Assembly (NCBI RefSeq): GCF_003797825.1 | Contig: NZ_RKME01000021.1 | Coordinates: forward strand, 1-64,000 | Length of the DNA stretch: 64,000 nucleotides | From: Gordonia sp. OPL2 | GTDB lineage: Bacteria > Actinomycetota > Actinomycetes > Mycobacteriales > Mycobacteriaceae | Direction: 5' to 3' | Shown: positions 25,016-33,318 of the stretch, in pieces | Position numbering within the stretch: the stretch's first letter is position 1 | Layout: the number at the start of each line of letters is the position of its first letter | Position numbers and translations under genes: made by a program | Notes under the pieces: model-generated | The model's database searches: none | Seen by the model: only the letters and a program-made list of their open reading frames with translations | Told to the model about the DNA's origin: nothing

Positions 25016-26368
25016 ATGGCGTCAACAGTCATTTCGGGCGTATCCGGTGAGCCGGAACGGCCGTCCGAGGTCGAACCGCCGCGGACCTCACTCGGCTTCG
25101 GTGCCGACACAGCGGGCGACGTCGCGCGTCGTCGCGACCTGCGCCGGATGAAGGTCGTCGCGACAGGATTCCTGCTCTTCGCCGCGGTGGTCTATCTGTT
25201 CACCCGCTATCTCGAACATCGCGACGGTACCGACGTCGCCGCCTGGGTCGGCTATGTCCGGGCGGCGTCGGAAGCCGGCATGGTCGGCGCGCTCGCCGAC
25301 TGGTTCGCCGTCACAGCGCTGTTCAAGCATCCCCTCGGCCTGCCCATCCCGCACACCGCGCTGATCCGGAAGAAGAAGGACGACATCGGCGATCAGCTGG
25401 GCGGCTTCATCGAAGAGAACTTCATGACGCCCGAGGTGATCGAGCATCGGGCCACGAGTCTCGAACTGCCACGACGGCTCTCGACCTGGCTGGCCGATCC
25501 CGCGAACGCACCGCGGGTGTCCGACGAAGCCACCCGGATGATCTCCCTCGCCGCCGAGATGCTGCGCGACGAGGACGTCGAGAAGCTCATCATGTACGCC
25601 ATCAAGTGGGCCGGCGAACCGGAATGGGCGCAGCCGCTCGGGCGCATCCTCGAGCAGCTGATCGCCGAGGACCGGCTCGAGCCGGTGTTCCAGCTGGCCT
25701 GCGACCGAGCCCACGAGTGGGCGCTCGGCAGCCAGGAGCTCATCGACCGCGTCGTCGACCAGGATGTCGGGCCGACGTGGAAACCCAAGTTCGTCAATGC
25801 CCTGCTGGGCGACAAGATCTACCGCGAGCTCGTCGACTTCACCTACAAGGTGCGGACCGACCCGGACCATCAGTTCCGGCGTTCGATGCACCAGTTCGTC
25901 GAGCAGTTCGCCGACGACCTGCAGCACGACCCCGCGATGATCGAACGGTTCGAATCCATCAAGCAGGAACTCATCGGGCGCGACGAGGTCTCGGACGCGG
26001 CGTCGACCGCATGGAAGACGGGCAAGGCGGTCATCGAACAGATGCTCACCGATCCGAACAGCACCCTGCGGAACTCGTTGTCGGACGCGGTGATCCAGCT
26101 CGCCACCCGAATCCGCGACGACCGCCCGCTGCAGGAGAAGATGAACGGGTGGGTGGCCCGCGCCGCCCGGCACGTCGCCGTCAACTACTCCCAGGAGATC
26201 ATCTCGGTCATCACCGAGACCGTGCGCGGCTGGGACGCCGACGACACCAGTCGCAAGATCGAACTGCAGGTCGGACGCGATCTGCAGTTCATCCGGATCA
26301 ACGGCACCGTGGTGGGTGCACTGGCCGGACTCACGATCTACACGGTGTCCGTTCTCATATTCGGTTAG
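25016..26368 (+). CDS. DUF445 family membrane-anchored protein
   Basis: This 450-aa protein has one transmembrane segment near residues 45-65 (VVATGFLLFAAVVYLFTRYL). The DUF445 region follows (GALADWFAVTALFKHPLGLPIPHTALI, IGDQLGGFIEENFM) and a C-terminal hydrophobic segment closes it. It matches Rv0473 in position. A TAAAACT stretch ends 6 nt before ATG 25016, compatible with a leaderless start. The function of DUF445 is not established. Its stop codon lies 5 bp before the operator of the XRE-hbhA operon. Confidence 0.85.
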   Translation: MASTVISGVSGEPERPSEVEPPRTSLGFGADTAGDVARRRDLRRMKVVATGFLLFAAVVYLFTRYLEHRDGTDVAAWVGYVRAASEAGMVGALADWFAVTALFKHPLGLPIPHTALIRKKKDDIGDQLGGFIEENFMTPEVIEHRATSLELPRRLSTWLADPANAPRVSDEATRMISLAAEMLRDEDVEKLIMYAIKWAGEPEWAQPLGRILEQLIAEDRLEPVFQLACDRAHEWALGSQELIDRVVDQDVGPTWKPKFVNALLGDKIYRELVDFTYKVRTDPDHQFRRSMHQFVEQFADDLQHDPAMIERFESIKQELIGRDEVSDAASTAWKTGKAVIEQMLTDPNSTLRNSLSDAVIQLATRIRDDRPLQEKMNGWVARAARHVAVNYSQEIISVITETVRGWDADDTSRKIELQVGRDLQFIRINGTVVGALAGLTIYTVSVLIFG

Positions 26369-26373
26369 CAGCC

Positions 26374-26405
26374 TGCTTGCACCTGTTAGCACACCCGCAG
26401 ATACT
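26374..26405 (+). promoter_or_regulatory. Promoter and inverted-repeat operator of the XRE-hbhA operon
   Basis: TGCTTGCA-CC-TGTTAGCA (26374-26391) has the same half-sites as the operator at 19589. A TTGCAC -35-like hexamer (26377-26382) overlaps it, with a 17-bp spacer to GATACT (26400-26405). The site begins 6 bp after the DUF445 stop. The encoded XRE protein is the obvious candidate binder (autoregulation), which is inferred. Confidence 0.7.
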
Positions 26406-26433
26406 GGTCACCAGGAACTTCAACGGGAGTGTG

Positions 26434-26886
26434 ATGGAACCGGACGAGAACGACCTGCCCGACCGCGTCGACGGCACCGAGCCGTCGGATGACGACGACG
26501 GCAGTTCGAACGGACCGGTCGAGGCCGTTGCGAACGCCGCCCAGGATGCCGTCCAGGACATCGGTGCGTTCATCCGTTCCCAGCGGGTCGCCGCCGAGGT
26601 GTCCCTGCGACAACTGGCCGAACGTGCGGGGGTCAGCAACCCGTATCTCAGCCAGATCGAACGCGGACTCCGCAAGCCCTCGGCGGACGTTCTCGCCCAG
26701 ATCGCCAAGGGCCTGCGACTGTCCGCGGAAGTGCTCTACGTGCGTGCCGGGATTCTCGAGGAACGCCCGGCCAGTCCGGTTCGTGACGCCTTGCTCGCGG
26801 ACGGATCGATCAGCGAGCGGCAGAAACAGATGCTGCTCGAGATCTACGAGTCGTTCCGAAGAGAAAACGCCGACGTCGAGGAGTGA
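26434..26886 (+). CDS. XRE family transcriptional regulator upstream of hbhA
   Basis: This 150-aa regulator has an acidic N-terminus, an XRE helix-turn-helix (GAFIRSQRVAAEVSLRQLAE ... SNPYLSQIERGLRKPSADVL) and a short C-terminal dimerisation tail (SISERQKQMLLEIYESF). It is the positional counterpart of Rv0474. GGGAG lies 4 nt before ATG 26434, with a GTG one codon earlier. It is cotranscribed with hbhA, 4 bp downstream. It probably binds the inverted repeat at 26374 and perhaps the one at 19589. Confidence 0.88.
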   Translation: MEPDENDLPDRVDGTEPSDDDDGSSNGPVEAVANAAQDAVQDIGAFIRSQRVAAEVSLRQLAERAGVSNPYLSQIERGLRKPSADVLAQIAKGLRLSAEVLYVRAGILEERPASPVRDALLADGSISERQKQMLLEIYESFRRENADVEE

Positions 26887-26890
26887 ATCC

Positions 26891-27763
26891 ATGCCCGACA
26901 ACCCCCTGACCACCGTCATCGAACAAGTCACCGCACTTCTCAACGACCTACGCGCCCGAGGTGAGGCTGTCGGCGAGGAAGCCCAGAAGCGCCTCGGCGA
27001 GGCGCAGAACAGGGCACAGACCCGCGTCGACGAGACCCGCGGAGCGGCATTGGCGGTGTTCGAGGACGCGCGTACGAAACTCTCCGCGCTGCCCGTCGAA
27101 CTGCCGGACGAGATCGACGACCTGTTCACGCGGTTCAGTCCCGAGGAACTGCGCAAGGTCGCCGAGGCCTATCTGGCCGTCGCGGCAGGCTTGCTCACCG
27201 CGCTGTCCGAACGTGGGGAGGAGGCCGTCGAGAAGCTCAAGGCACAGCCGATCGTCGAAGAGAACCTGCCCAAGCTGGAAAAGGTGTACAACGACGCGGT
27301 CGGACTCACCGAGGACGCGCTGGGCACCATCTCCGAGCAGACACGTGCCGTCGGCGAGCGGGCCGCTGTGCTGGCCGGTCTGACCTCGGGCAAGCCCGAC
27401 GAGGTCACGCTCGAACCCGCACGCAAGACGCCGGCGACGACGGCGGCAGCGACGAAGGCTGCAGCGAAGACGGCCCCCGCGAAGAAGGTGCCGGCCAAGA
27501 AGGCGCCCGCGAAGAAGGCTGCTGCCAAGAAGGCGCCCGCGAAGAAAGCTGCTGCCAAGAAAGCTCCGGCGAAGAAGGCTGCCGCCGTCCAGCGGCCTGC
27601 GGAGAAGGCCGCCGCGAAGAAAGCTGCTGCCAAGAAGACCCCTGCGAAGAAGACAGCCGCGAAGAAGACGGCTGCGAACAAGGCGGCCGCGAAGAAGACA
27701 GCTGCGAAGAAGGCACCTGCGAAGAAGGCACCTGCGAAGAAGTCGCCAGGTCCCACCACGTGA
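26891..27763 (+). CDS. hbhA: Heparin-binding hemagglutinin (syntenic HbhA)
   Basis: This 290-aa protein has a helical coiled-coil half (QKRLGEAQNRAQTRVDETRG, SPEELRKVAEAYLAVAAGLL, VGLTEDALGTISEQTRAVGE) and a very long Ala/Lys/Pro tail. The tail has about twenty KK doublets, far longer than in M. tuberculosis HbhA (199 aa, from memory). Position after the XRE regulator and before DUF2516 makes it the orthologue. HbhA is a surface-associated adhesin for heparan sulfate, methylated on its lysines in mycobacteria. GAGGAG overlaps the XRE stop just upstream of ATG 26891. The tail DNA is itself repetitive (AAGAAGGC) and prone to length change. Confidence 0.92.
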   Translation: MPDNPLTTVIEQVTALLNDLRARGEAVGEEAQKRLGEAQNRAQTRVDETRGAALAVFEDARTKLSALPVELPDEIDDLFTRFSPEELRKVAEAYLAVAAGLLTALSERGEEAVEKLKAQPIVEENLPKLEKVYNDAVGLTEDALGTISEQTRAVGERAAVLAGLTSGKPDEVTLEPARKTPATTAAATKAAAKTAPAKKVPAKKAPAKKAAAKKAPAKKAAAKKAPAKKAAAVQRPAEKAAAKKAAAKKTPAKKTAAKKTAANKAAAKKTAAKKAPAKKAPAKKSPGPTT

Positions 27764-27811
27764 CCACTTCGCCCGGATCGCGGCCATGACGGACATGTCT
27801 AAGCTGGTGTC

Positions 27812-28126
27812 GTGGATCTCCTGAGTGTCATGGCCTACGGGCAGAATCTGATCCTGCTCCTCCTCACGGTGGTCGCAGGTGTCGCGTCCGCGGTGGCCCT
27901 GGTGCATGCCGCGCTGCAACGGTCCGACGCGTTCCCGGCCGTCGACCGGCAGAGCAAGGTCATCTGGGTGTCGATTCTCGCCGTCGCGACCCTGTTCATC
28001 TGGCTGTTCGGTGCGGTGAACTTCCTCGGCCTGATCGGCGTCGTGGCGATGCTGGTCTATCTGGTGGATGTGCGCCCGCGGGTCGACGACATCCAGGGCA
28101 AGCGCTGGTTCAGCAAGCGGGCGTGA
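27812..28126 (+). CDS. DUF2516 family small membrane protein
   Basis: This 104-aa protein has about three transmembrane segments (NLILLLLTVVAGVASAVAL, VIWVSILAVATLFIWLFGA, LGLIGVVAMLVYLVDV). It matches Rv0476, which also follows hbhA. TAAGCT (27800-27805) ends 6 nt before GTG 27812, a clear leaderless start. Function is unknown. Confidence 0.85.
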   Translation: MDLLSVMAYGQNLILLLLTVVAGVASAVALVHAALQRSDAFPAVDRQSKVIWVSILAVATLFIWLFGAVNFLGLIGVVAMLVYLVDVRPRVDDIQGKRWFSKRA

Positions 28127-28187
28127 CCGACGCCTCCTTCGGCGCGGTCCGTTGGGGCGGGAGATCCGACGTGAATACACTGGCGAA

Positions 28188-29030
28188 GTGGCCGAGTATC
28201 GGATCAACGACCTGGCACAGGCGTCCGGGGTCAGTGTGCGCAACATCCGCGTCTATCAGGACCGCGGACTGTTGCCGCCGCCGACGATCCGGGGGCGCAC
28301 CGGGTGGTACTCCGACGAGCACCTGGTCCGCCTGAACCTGATCTCCCGCATGCTCGAACGCGGCTACACGTTCGCGACGATCAGTGAGCTCCTGCACGCC
28401 GCCCACCACGGCATGCGAGTGGAACAGATCTTCCGGGGCGCACCGAAGAGCGGTCGCTTCCGCAACTTCAAACGTGCGGCCACCATCACCATCACCGAGC
28501 TACGCAAGACGCTCAACGCCAGCGACCGGTCGATCGCCTTGAGCCAGAAGCTCGGACTGCTCGCGAAGGACGGCGCCCACTACGCCATCCGCAATCCCGA
28601 GCTCCTCGAAGGCGCCGAGACCCTGGTCAAGGCGGGTATCGACATCGACATGCTGCTCGACCGCTGGGTCCGCGTGCAGGACGACCTCGAGGACGTCGCG
28701 CGCAGCTTCGTCTCGATCATCACCGACAAGTACTTCGACGAGAAGCTGCCCGATCTGGGTGAAGAGCAGGTCAGCAAGATGGCCGAGCTGATCCAGACCG
28801 TGCGTCCGATGGCGCACGAGATCGTCGAGTCGACGTTCCGCACCGCGTTCGACAAACAGATCTCGGCGGCCATCGGCGAGGCCAGCACCTACTTCGACGC
28901 GTCGACACCCGAGGACGCCGGAGCTGACGACGCAGATGTGGGCACCGGCATCGACGGGGTGGATGCCGGCCGGCAGGACGTCGGTGACGACACCGACGAC
29001 GTACGAACCGTGGGGGACCGGTCCGACTGA
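28188..29030 (+). CDS. MerR family transcriptional regulator
   Basis: This 280-aa protein has the MerR N-terminal winged HTH (YRINDLAQASGVSVRNIRVY QDRGLLPPP) and a long helical C-terminal region. No Cys cluster for metal binding is seen, and the last 40 residues are Asp/Gly-rich and disordered. TACACT (28176-28181) lies 6 nt before GTG 28188, so it is probably leaderless. The next gene, a hydrolase, follows after 22 bp and is likely in the same operon. The effector is unknown. Confidence 0.85.
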   Translation: MAEYRINDLAQASGVSVRNIRVYQDRGLLPPPTIRGRTGWYSDEHLVRLNLISRMLERGYTFATISELLHAAHHGMRVEQIFRGAPKSGRFRNFKRAATITITELRKTLNASDRSIALSQKLGLLAKDGAHYAIRNPELLEGAETLVKAGIDIDMLLDRWVRVQDDLEDVARSFVSIITDKYFDEKLPDLGEEQVSKMAELIQTVRPMAHEIVESTFRTAFDKQISAAIGEASTYFDASTPEDAGADDADVGTGIDGVDAGRQDVGDDTDDVRTVGDRSD

Positions 29031-29052
29031 GACCCGGACACAAGGGGGAGCG

Positions 29053-30216
29053 ATGACAACACGACAGAACCGGAAACAGAAGGTGGCCCGATCGGCGGGA
29101 CGCCGGATGGCGACCACCGCATCGGGTGCGGCAGCCGCCGTCGGCGTCGGCATCGTCGCGGTGGGTATGGGGACCATCTTCGCGGGGATGGTCCGTGCGG
29201 CGTTCCGCGCCGAGCGTGCCGTCGACGACGGGCCCGACGACCTGCTGACGGTGCCCGCCGACGAGCCGCGCCGCAGCCGGGTGCAGACCGTCGACGGTGC
29301 GCACCTCAACGTCGAGCAGTACGGCCCGTCCGACGACGGCTCGGTGGATTCGGGCTCCGACGACGACATCGTCGTGATGGTCCACGGCTGGACCTGCAAC
29401 ATCGCCTACTGGTATCCCCAGATCAATCACCTGGCGTCGACGCGACAGGTCGTCGCCTACGACCAGCGCGGACACGGCGGCAGCGACCTCGGTCGCGCAC
29501 GCCCGACCATCGCGATGCTCGGGCAGGACCTCGACGCGGTGTTGTCGGAGGTCGTGCCGGAAGGGCGTCGTGCGGTCCTCGTCGGCCACAGCATGGGTGG
29601 CATGACGATCATGTCGTGGGCCGCCCAGCATCCGGAGAAGGTCGGCACCCTCGTGTCCGAGGTGGTCCTCACCTCGACCGCCGCCAAGGCGGTGATGCAG
29701 AATCATCTGCTCATCCCGGTCGACCTGCCGCGCTACACGAAACCGTTCGAGGCGACCGTCGGCAAGCTCGTCACGTCGGTGCCGCTACCGCTGCCGCGGA
29801 CGAACCGCGGATCGTGGCTCTCGCACTACATCGCGCTCGGACCCAACGCCCGCAAGGCGCATGTGGATTTTGTCGACGAGATGATCATGGCGTGCCCGCC
29901 CCGCTCCCGCGCGGGCTGGGGATCGGCTATGGGCAAGCTCGACGTCACCGCCGGTCTCGAGGCGCTCTCGGTCCCGACGACGGTCGTCGTCGGCACCGAC
30001 GACCGGCTCACCCCGCCGGTGCATGCCCAGCAGATGGCAGATGTGCTGCGACGCAACGGAAATCTTCGCGACCTGGTGATCCTCGACGGTATCGGACACA
30101 TGTCGAGCATCGAGGCCGACGTCCGCTACAACGAGTTGCTCGACGGCGTACTCGCCGACACCCGCCGCTCGGACGACGCGCTGTCGAGTCCGGCGACGTC
30201 TACAGCGAACAGTTGA
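29053..30216 (+). CDS. Alpha/beta hydrolase with N-terminal membrane anchor
   Basis: This 387-aa protein begins with a basic, then hydrophobic Gly/Ala/Val segment (about residues 22-48), probably a membrane anchor. An alpha/beta-hydrolase domain follows: VMVHGWTCNIAYW oxyanion region, GHSMGGM nucleophile elbow, an acid in VGTDDRLTPP and the catalytic His in GIGHMSS. AAGGGGGAG precedes ATG 29053. The 3' end overlaps convergent murB by 17 bp. The substrate is unknown; lipids are plausible given the anchor. Confidence 0.87.
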   Translation: MTTRQNRKQKVARSAGRRMATTASGAAAAVGVGIVAVGMGTIFAGMVRAAFRAERAVDDGPDDLLTVPADEPRRSRVQTVDGAHLNVEQYGPSDDGSVDSGSDDDIVVMVHGWTCNIAYWYPQINHLASTRQVVAYDQRGHGGSDLGRARPTIAMLGQDLDAVLSEVVPEGRRAVLVGHSMGGMTIMSWAAQHPEKVGTLVSEVVLTSTAAKAVMQNHLLIPVDLPRYTKPFEATVGKLVTSVPLPLPRTNRGSWLSHYIALGPNARKAHVDFVDEMIMACPPRSRAGWGSAMGKLDVTAGLEALSVPTTVVVGTDDRLTPPVHAQQMADVLRRNGNLRDLVILDGIGHMSSIEADVRYNELLDGVLADTRRSDDALSSPATSTANS

Positions 30217-31297
30217 CCAGCACCGGCTCCGGGTGCAGGGAGACGCCGAACGCCTGACGGACGCCGTCACGCACGTCACGGGCGAGGTCGAGCAGCTCGT
30301 CGGTGGTGGCCTCACCCCGATTCGTCAGGGCGAGTGTGTGTTTGGTGGAGAGTCGCACCGGTGACGACGGCCCGGGATAGCCGCGTGCGTACCCGGCGCG
30401 TTCGATCAGCCATCCCGCCGACAGCTTGACCCCGCCGTCGGCCGGATAGGTGGGGACGGTGATGTCGGACCCGATCCGATCCCGGATACGCGACAACACA
30501 TCCGACGCGTCGTCGGGGGGCAGGATCGGGTTGGTGAAGAACGATCCGGCACTCCAGGTGTCGTTGTCGTCGGCGTCGAGCACCATGCCCTTGCCGCCGC
30601 GCAACGCCAGCACCTGCTCCCGCACCCGGACGGCGTCGGTCCGCTCGCCGGGTTCGATGCCCAGCGCCGACGACAGCTCGCGGTAGCGCAGCGGCTGACT
30701 CGTCCGGGAGTCGTTGAGCCAGAAGGAGACCGCGACCACCACATGATCGTCGCGGTGTTTGAGGGTGCTCGTGCGGTAGCCCAGGCCGAGCTCGCCCGGC
30801 GACACCCACCGCAGCACGCCTGCACGTCGATCGAGCACCTGGACGCTGCGGAGCAGGTCGGCGACCTCGACGCCGTAGGCGCCGACGTTCTGCACCGGTG
30901 TCGCCCCGGCCGCGCCGGGAATTCCGGAAAGGCATTCCAGCCCACCGAAACCCGCGTCAAGGGTGGCGGCCACGAGTTCATCCCAGTTCACGCCCGCGTC
31001 GGCGGTCACGTGCGGTCGACCGGACTCGCGTCCCGTGCCGAAGTCGACATGTGCACTCTCGATCACCACGGCTGTCCCGTCGAACCCCTCGTCGGCGATG
31101 ACGAGATTCGACCCACCGCCGATCACGAGCGTCCGCTCGCCGACGTCGTCGAGTTCGGTGATCTGATCGACCAGGGTCCGGGTATCGCCGCAGCGGACGA
31201 TCGCCCGGGCCGGACCACCGAGGCGCAGGGTCGTCAGTGCGGCCAGGCGCGTGTCCTGGTCCGGTGCGGTGGCGCGGTCGAGGCCTGAGTCGGTCAC
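30200..31297 (-). CDS. murB: UDP-N-acetylmuramate dehydrogenase
   Basis: This 365-aa FAD enzyme reduces UDP-GlcNAc-enolpyruvate to UDP-MurNAc in peptidoglycan synthesis. Visible are the FAD-binding TLVIGGGSNLVI, the segment GLECLSGIPGAAGATPVQNVGAYG, the active-site Ser in AGSFFTNP and the C-terminal Glu in LHPEPVLVN. GTG 31297 lies 7 nt after TACGGT on the minus strand, a leaderless arrangement that decides the start. In M. tuberculosis the orthologue (Rv0482) neighbours the same genes, but the strand relation differs here. Confidence 0.95.
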   Translation of the reverse strand: MTDSGLDRATAPDQDTRLAALTTLRLGGPARAIVRCGDTRTLVDQITELDDVGERTLVIGGGSNLVIADEGFDGTAVVIESAHVDFGTGRESGRPHVTADAGVNWDELVAATLDAGFGGLECLSGIPGAAGATPVQNVGAYGVEVADLLRSVQVLDRRAGVLRWVSPGELGLGYRTSTLKHRDDHVVVAVSFWLNDSRTSQPLRYRELSSALGIEPGERTDAVRVREQVLALRGGKGMVLDADDNDTWSAGSFFTNPILPPDDASDVLSRIRDRIGSDITVPTYPADGGVKLSAGWLIERAGYARGYPGPSSPVRLSTKHTLALTNRGEATTDELLDLARDVRDGVRQAFGVSLHPEPVLVNCSL

Positions 31298-31370
31298 CCG
31301 TGTAACCGTAGACGCACCGAACGGCTCACACACCGGGCCTGGTGTGCAGGCGCTCCGGTACTCTCCCCTC

Positions 31371-31868
31371 ATGGCCAGCAAGATGGAACACGCGGTGTCC
31401 TATCCGATCTCGGTACCCCGACTCTGGCAGGTCCTGTCGACCGAACAGTATTGGCGCGATCTCCTCGAGGCGATCAACTCCAGCCACGGCAAGCTCGAAT
31501 CGTTCGCGGCAGGCGAGGACACGATCACGGTCACCATGCAGCAGGGTGTGCCCGAGGAGAAGCTGCCCTCCATCGTCACCAAGGTGCGCCCCGGCGATCT
31601 CGAGATCCCGCGCCGCAGCACCTTCACCCTCGCCGGCGATCAGATCACCGGCGAGATCGTCGCCACCGTCGCGGGAGCACCCGCCAAGGTGAACGGCACC
31701 CTGGTGACCAGCGGTGACCCTGCGACGACGACGTACGAGGCCGACGTCGAGGTCAGCGTGCCGTTCGTCGGCGGCAAGATCGAGAAGGCCATCATCGACC
31801 AACTCGTCGAACTCCTCGATTCCGAGCGTGACCAGACGATCGCGTGGGAGGCCGCGCACCCTTCGTGA
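31371..31868 (+). CDS. DUF2505 domain protein (paralogue 1)
   Basis: This 165-aa protein is a START/polyketide-cyclase-like DUF2505 protein: EHAVSYPISVPRLWQVLSTE QYW ... VEVSVPFVGGKIEKAIIDQL. TACTCT (31359-31364) ends 6 nt before ATG 31371, suggesting a leaderless transcript divergent from murB. It corresponds to Rv0481c. A paralogue follows directly. Ligand and function are unknown. Confidence 0.85.
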   Translation: MASKMEHAVSYPISVPRLWQVLSTEQYWRDLLEAINSSHGKLESFAAGEDTITVTMQQGVPEEKLPSIVTKVRPGDLEIPRRSTFTLAGDQITGEIVATVAGAPAKVNGTLVTSGDPATTTYEADVEVSVPFVGGKIEKAIIDQLVELLDSERDQTIAWEAAHPS

Positions 31869-31961
31869 CGACGCTCCGCAGGCTCCGCGTCTCCTCAGGG
31901 GTCGGGTGGTGGAGCATCAGCGACTTGGGAGGACACGAATCGGTAACGTAGCCTGGTCGCC

Positions 31962-32471
31962 ATGGCACGACGGCTCAGCTATTCGGCGCGCTTCACCCAT
32001 CCCGCGGAGACGCTCTACACGGCGCAGAACACCAAGCAGTACTGGGATGACATGATGGCGGGCTTCCAGATGATCTCGCCGCACTGCGAGGTCGATTCCT
32101 TCGTCTCCGACGAGACCGGCATGCGGGTCGTCCTCAAGCAGACCATCGGTCGTGATCAGCTGCCGCCGCTCGCACAGACCGTCCTCAAGAAGGACATGGT
32201 CATCACGCGCGAGGAGTCGTTCGGTGTGTTCGACGCCGACAACACCAAGGGCACCTACAACGCCTCCATCCCGGCCGGGCCGGGCAGCCTGAACGGTTGG
32301 CAGGAACTGTTCCCCACCGACACCGGGTGCACCATCCGCAAGACCACCGAGGTCAAGGTCTTCATCCCGTTCGTCAACGGCAAGCTCGAACAGCTGATGC
32401 TGGTCAACCTCGTCGACCTGTTCCGCGCCGAGGCCGAGTACGCGGCCGACTGGGTGAAGAAGAACCTCTGA
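31962..32471 (+). CDS. DUF2505 domain protein (paralogue 2)
   Basis: This 169-aa protein repeats the pattern of its neighbour (LSYSARFTHPAETLYTAQNT KQYWDDMM ... VKVFIPFVNGKLEQLMLVNL). TAGCCT (31949-31954) lies 7 nt before ATG 31962, so it has its own leaderless promoter. Its TGA overlaps the presumed CTG start of the methyltransferase-like gene. Function is unknown; the pair looks like a tandem duplication. Confidence 0.85.
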   Translation: MARRLSYSARFTHPAETLYTAQNTKQYWDDMMAGFQMISPHCEVDSFVSDETGMRVVLKQTIGRDQLPPLAQTVLKKDMVITREESFGVFDADNTKGTYNASIPAGPGSLNGWQELFPTDTGCTIRKTTEVKVFIPFVNGKLEQLMLVNLVDLFRAEAEYAADWVKKNL

Positions 32472-33253
32472 ACCGAGCCCGCCGGCCCGCACCGGCCGGC
32501 CGCATCACCCGCGGCACCACCAACATCAACCGGTTGCGGCGGGTGGATCGTTGGATGGCACACGACCCCGCGATCCACCGTGCATTGACCGACGTCGCCC
32601 ATCCCGTCGTCGTCGATCTCGGCTACGGAGCGCGCCCCGACACCGCCGTCGAGATGGCCCGTCGGCTCCGCCGGGTCAACCCCGGGTTACAGATGATCGG
32701 CCTGGAGATCGATCCGGACCGGGTGGTCGACGACGTCGACGGCGTGCGGTTCGCCCTCGGTGGCTTCGAGATGGCCGGACTGACACCCCACCTGGTGCGA
32801 GCCTTCAACGTGTTGCGGCAATACGACGAATCCGAGGTCGACGCCGCCTGGACGCAGATGCGTTCCGCCCTGGCGACCGGGGGCCTCATCGTCGAGGGCA
32901 CCTGCGACGAGATCGGTCGTCGCTGCTGCTGGATCGTGCTCGACGCCGACGGCCCGCGCAGCCTGACCCTGTGCTGGGCGCCGGAGCACAGCGACCGCCC
33001 CTCCGACCTGGCCGAGCGACTGCCCAAGGCCCTCATCCACCGCAACGTCGACGGCGAACGCATCCACGACCTGCTCGTGCTGGCCGACCGATGCTGGGAC
33101 GTCGCCGCCACGCACGCGGCCTACGGGCCACGCCTGCGCTGGCGTCACGCGCTGACCCTCGTGCGCGACCGGGGCGTCGACGTCGCGATCCCGCGCGGAC
33201 GCACCGTCGACAACATCCTCACCGTGCCGTGGTCGGCGGTCGCACCCCGCTGA
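32468..33253 (+). CDS. SAM-dependent methyltransferase-like protein with unusual start
   Basis: This protein of about 261 aa has the motif VVDLGYGARPDTAVEMARRL resembling a SAM-binding loop, then LEIDPDRV, FNVLRQYDES and a C-terminal PRLRWRHALTLV. The conserved-looking N-terminal segment TRGTTNINRLRRVDRW lies before the first ATG (32555), so initiation must be upstream. The only nearby candidates are CTG 32468, which overlaps the preceding TGA as CTGA, or TTG/GTG codons inside the segment (32534, 32543). I place it at CTG 32468 with low confidence in the start. The glycine-rich loop is partly altered, so catalysis is not assured. Confidence 0.65.
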   Translation: MNRARRPAPAGRITRGTTNINRLRRVDRWMAHDPAIHRALTDVAHPVVVDLGYGARPDTAVEMARRLRRVNPGLQMIGLEIDPDRVVDDVDGVRFALGGFEMAGLTPHLVRAFNVLRQYDESEVDAAWTQMRSALATGGLIVEGTCDEIGRRCCWIVLDADGPRSLTLCWAPEHSDRPSDLAERLPKALIHRNVDGERIHDLLVLADRCWDVAATHAAYGPRLRWRHALTLVRDRGVDVAIPRGRTVDNILTVPWSAVAPR

Positions 33254-33318
33254 CATCACCCACGCCGACGGCGCAGGAGGCCCTTGTCACGGCGACATCG
33301 CTCACTACGCTGGATCGC

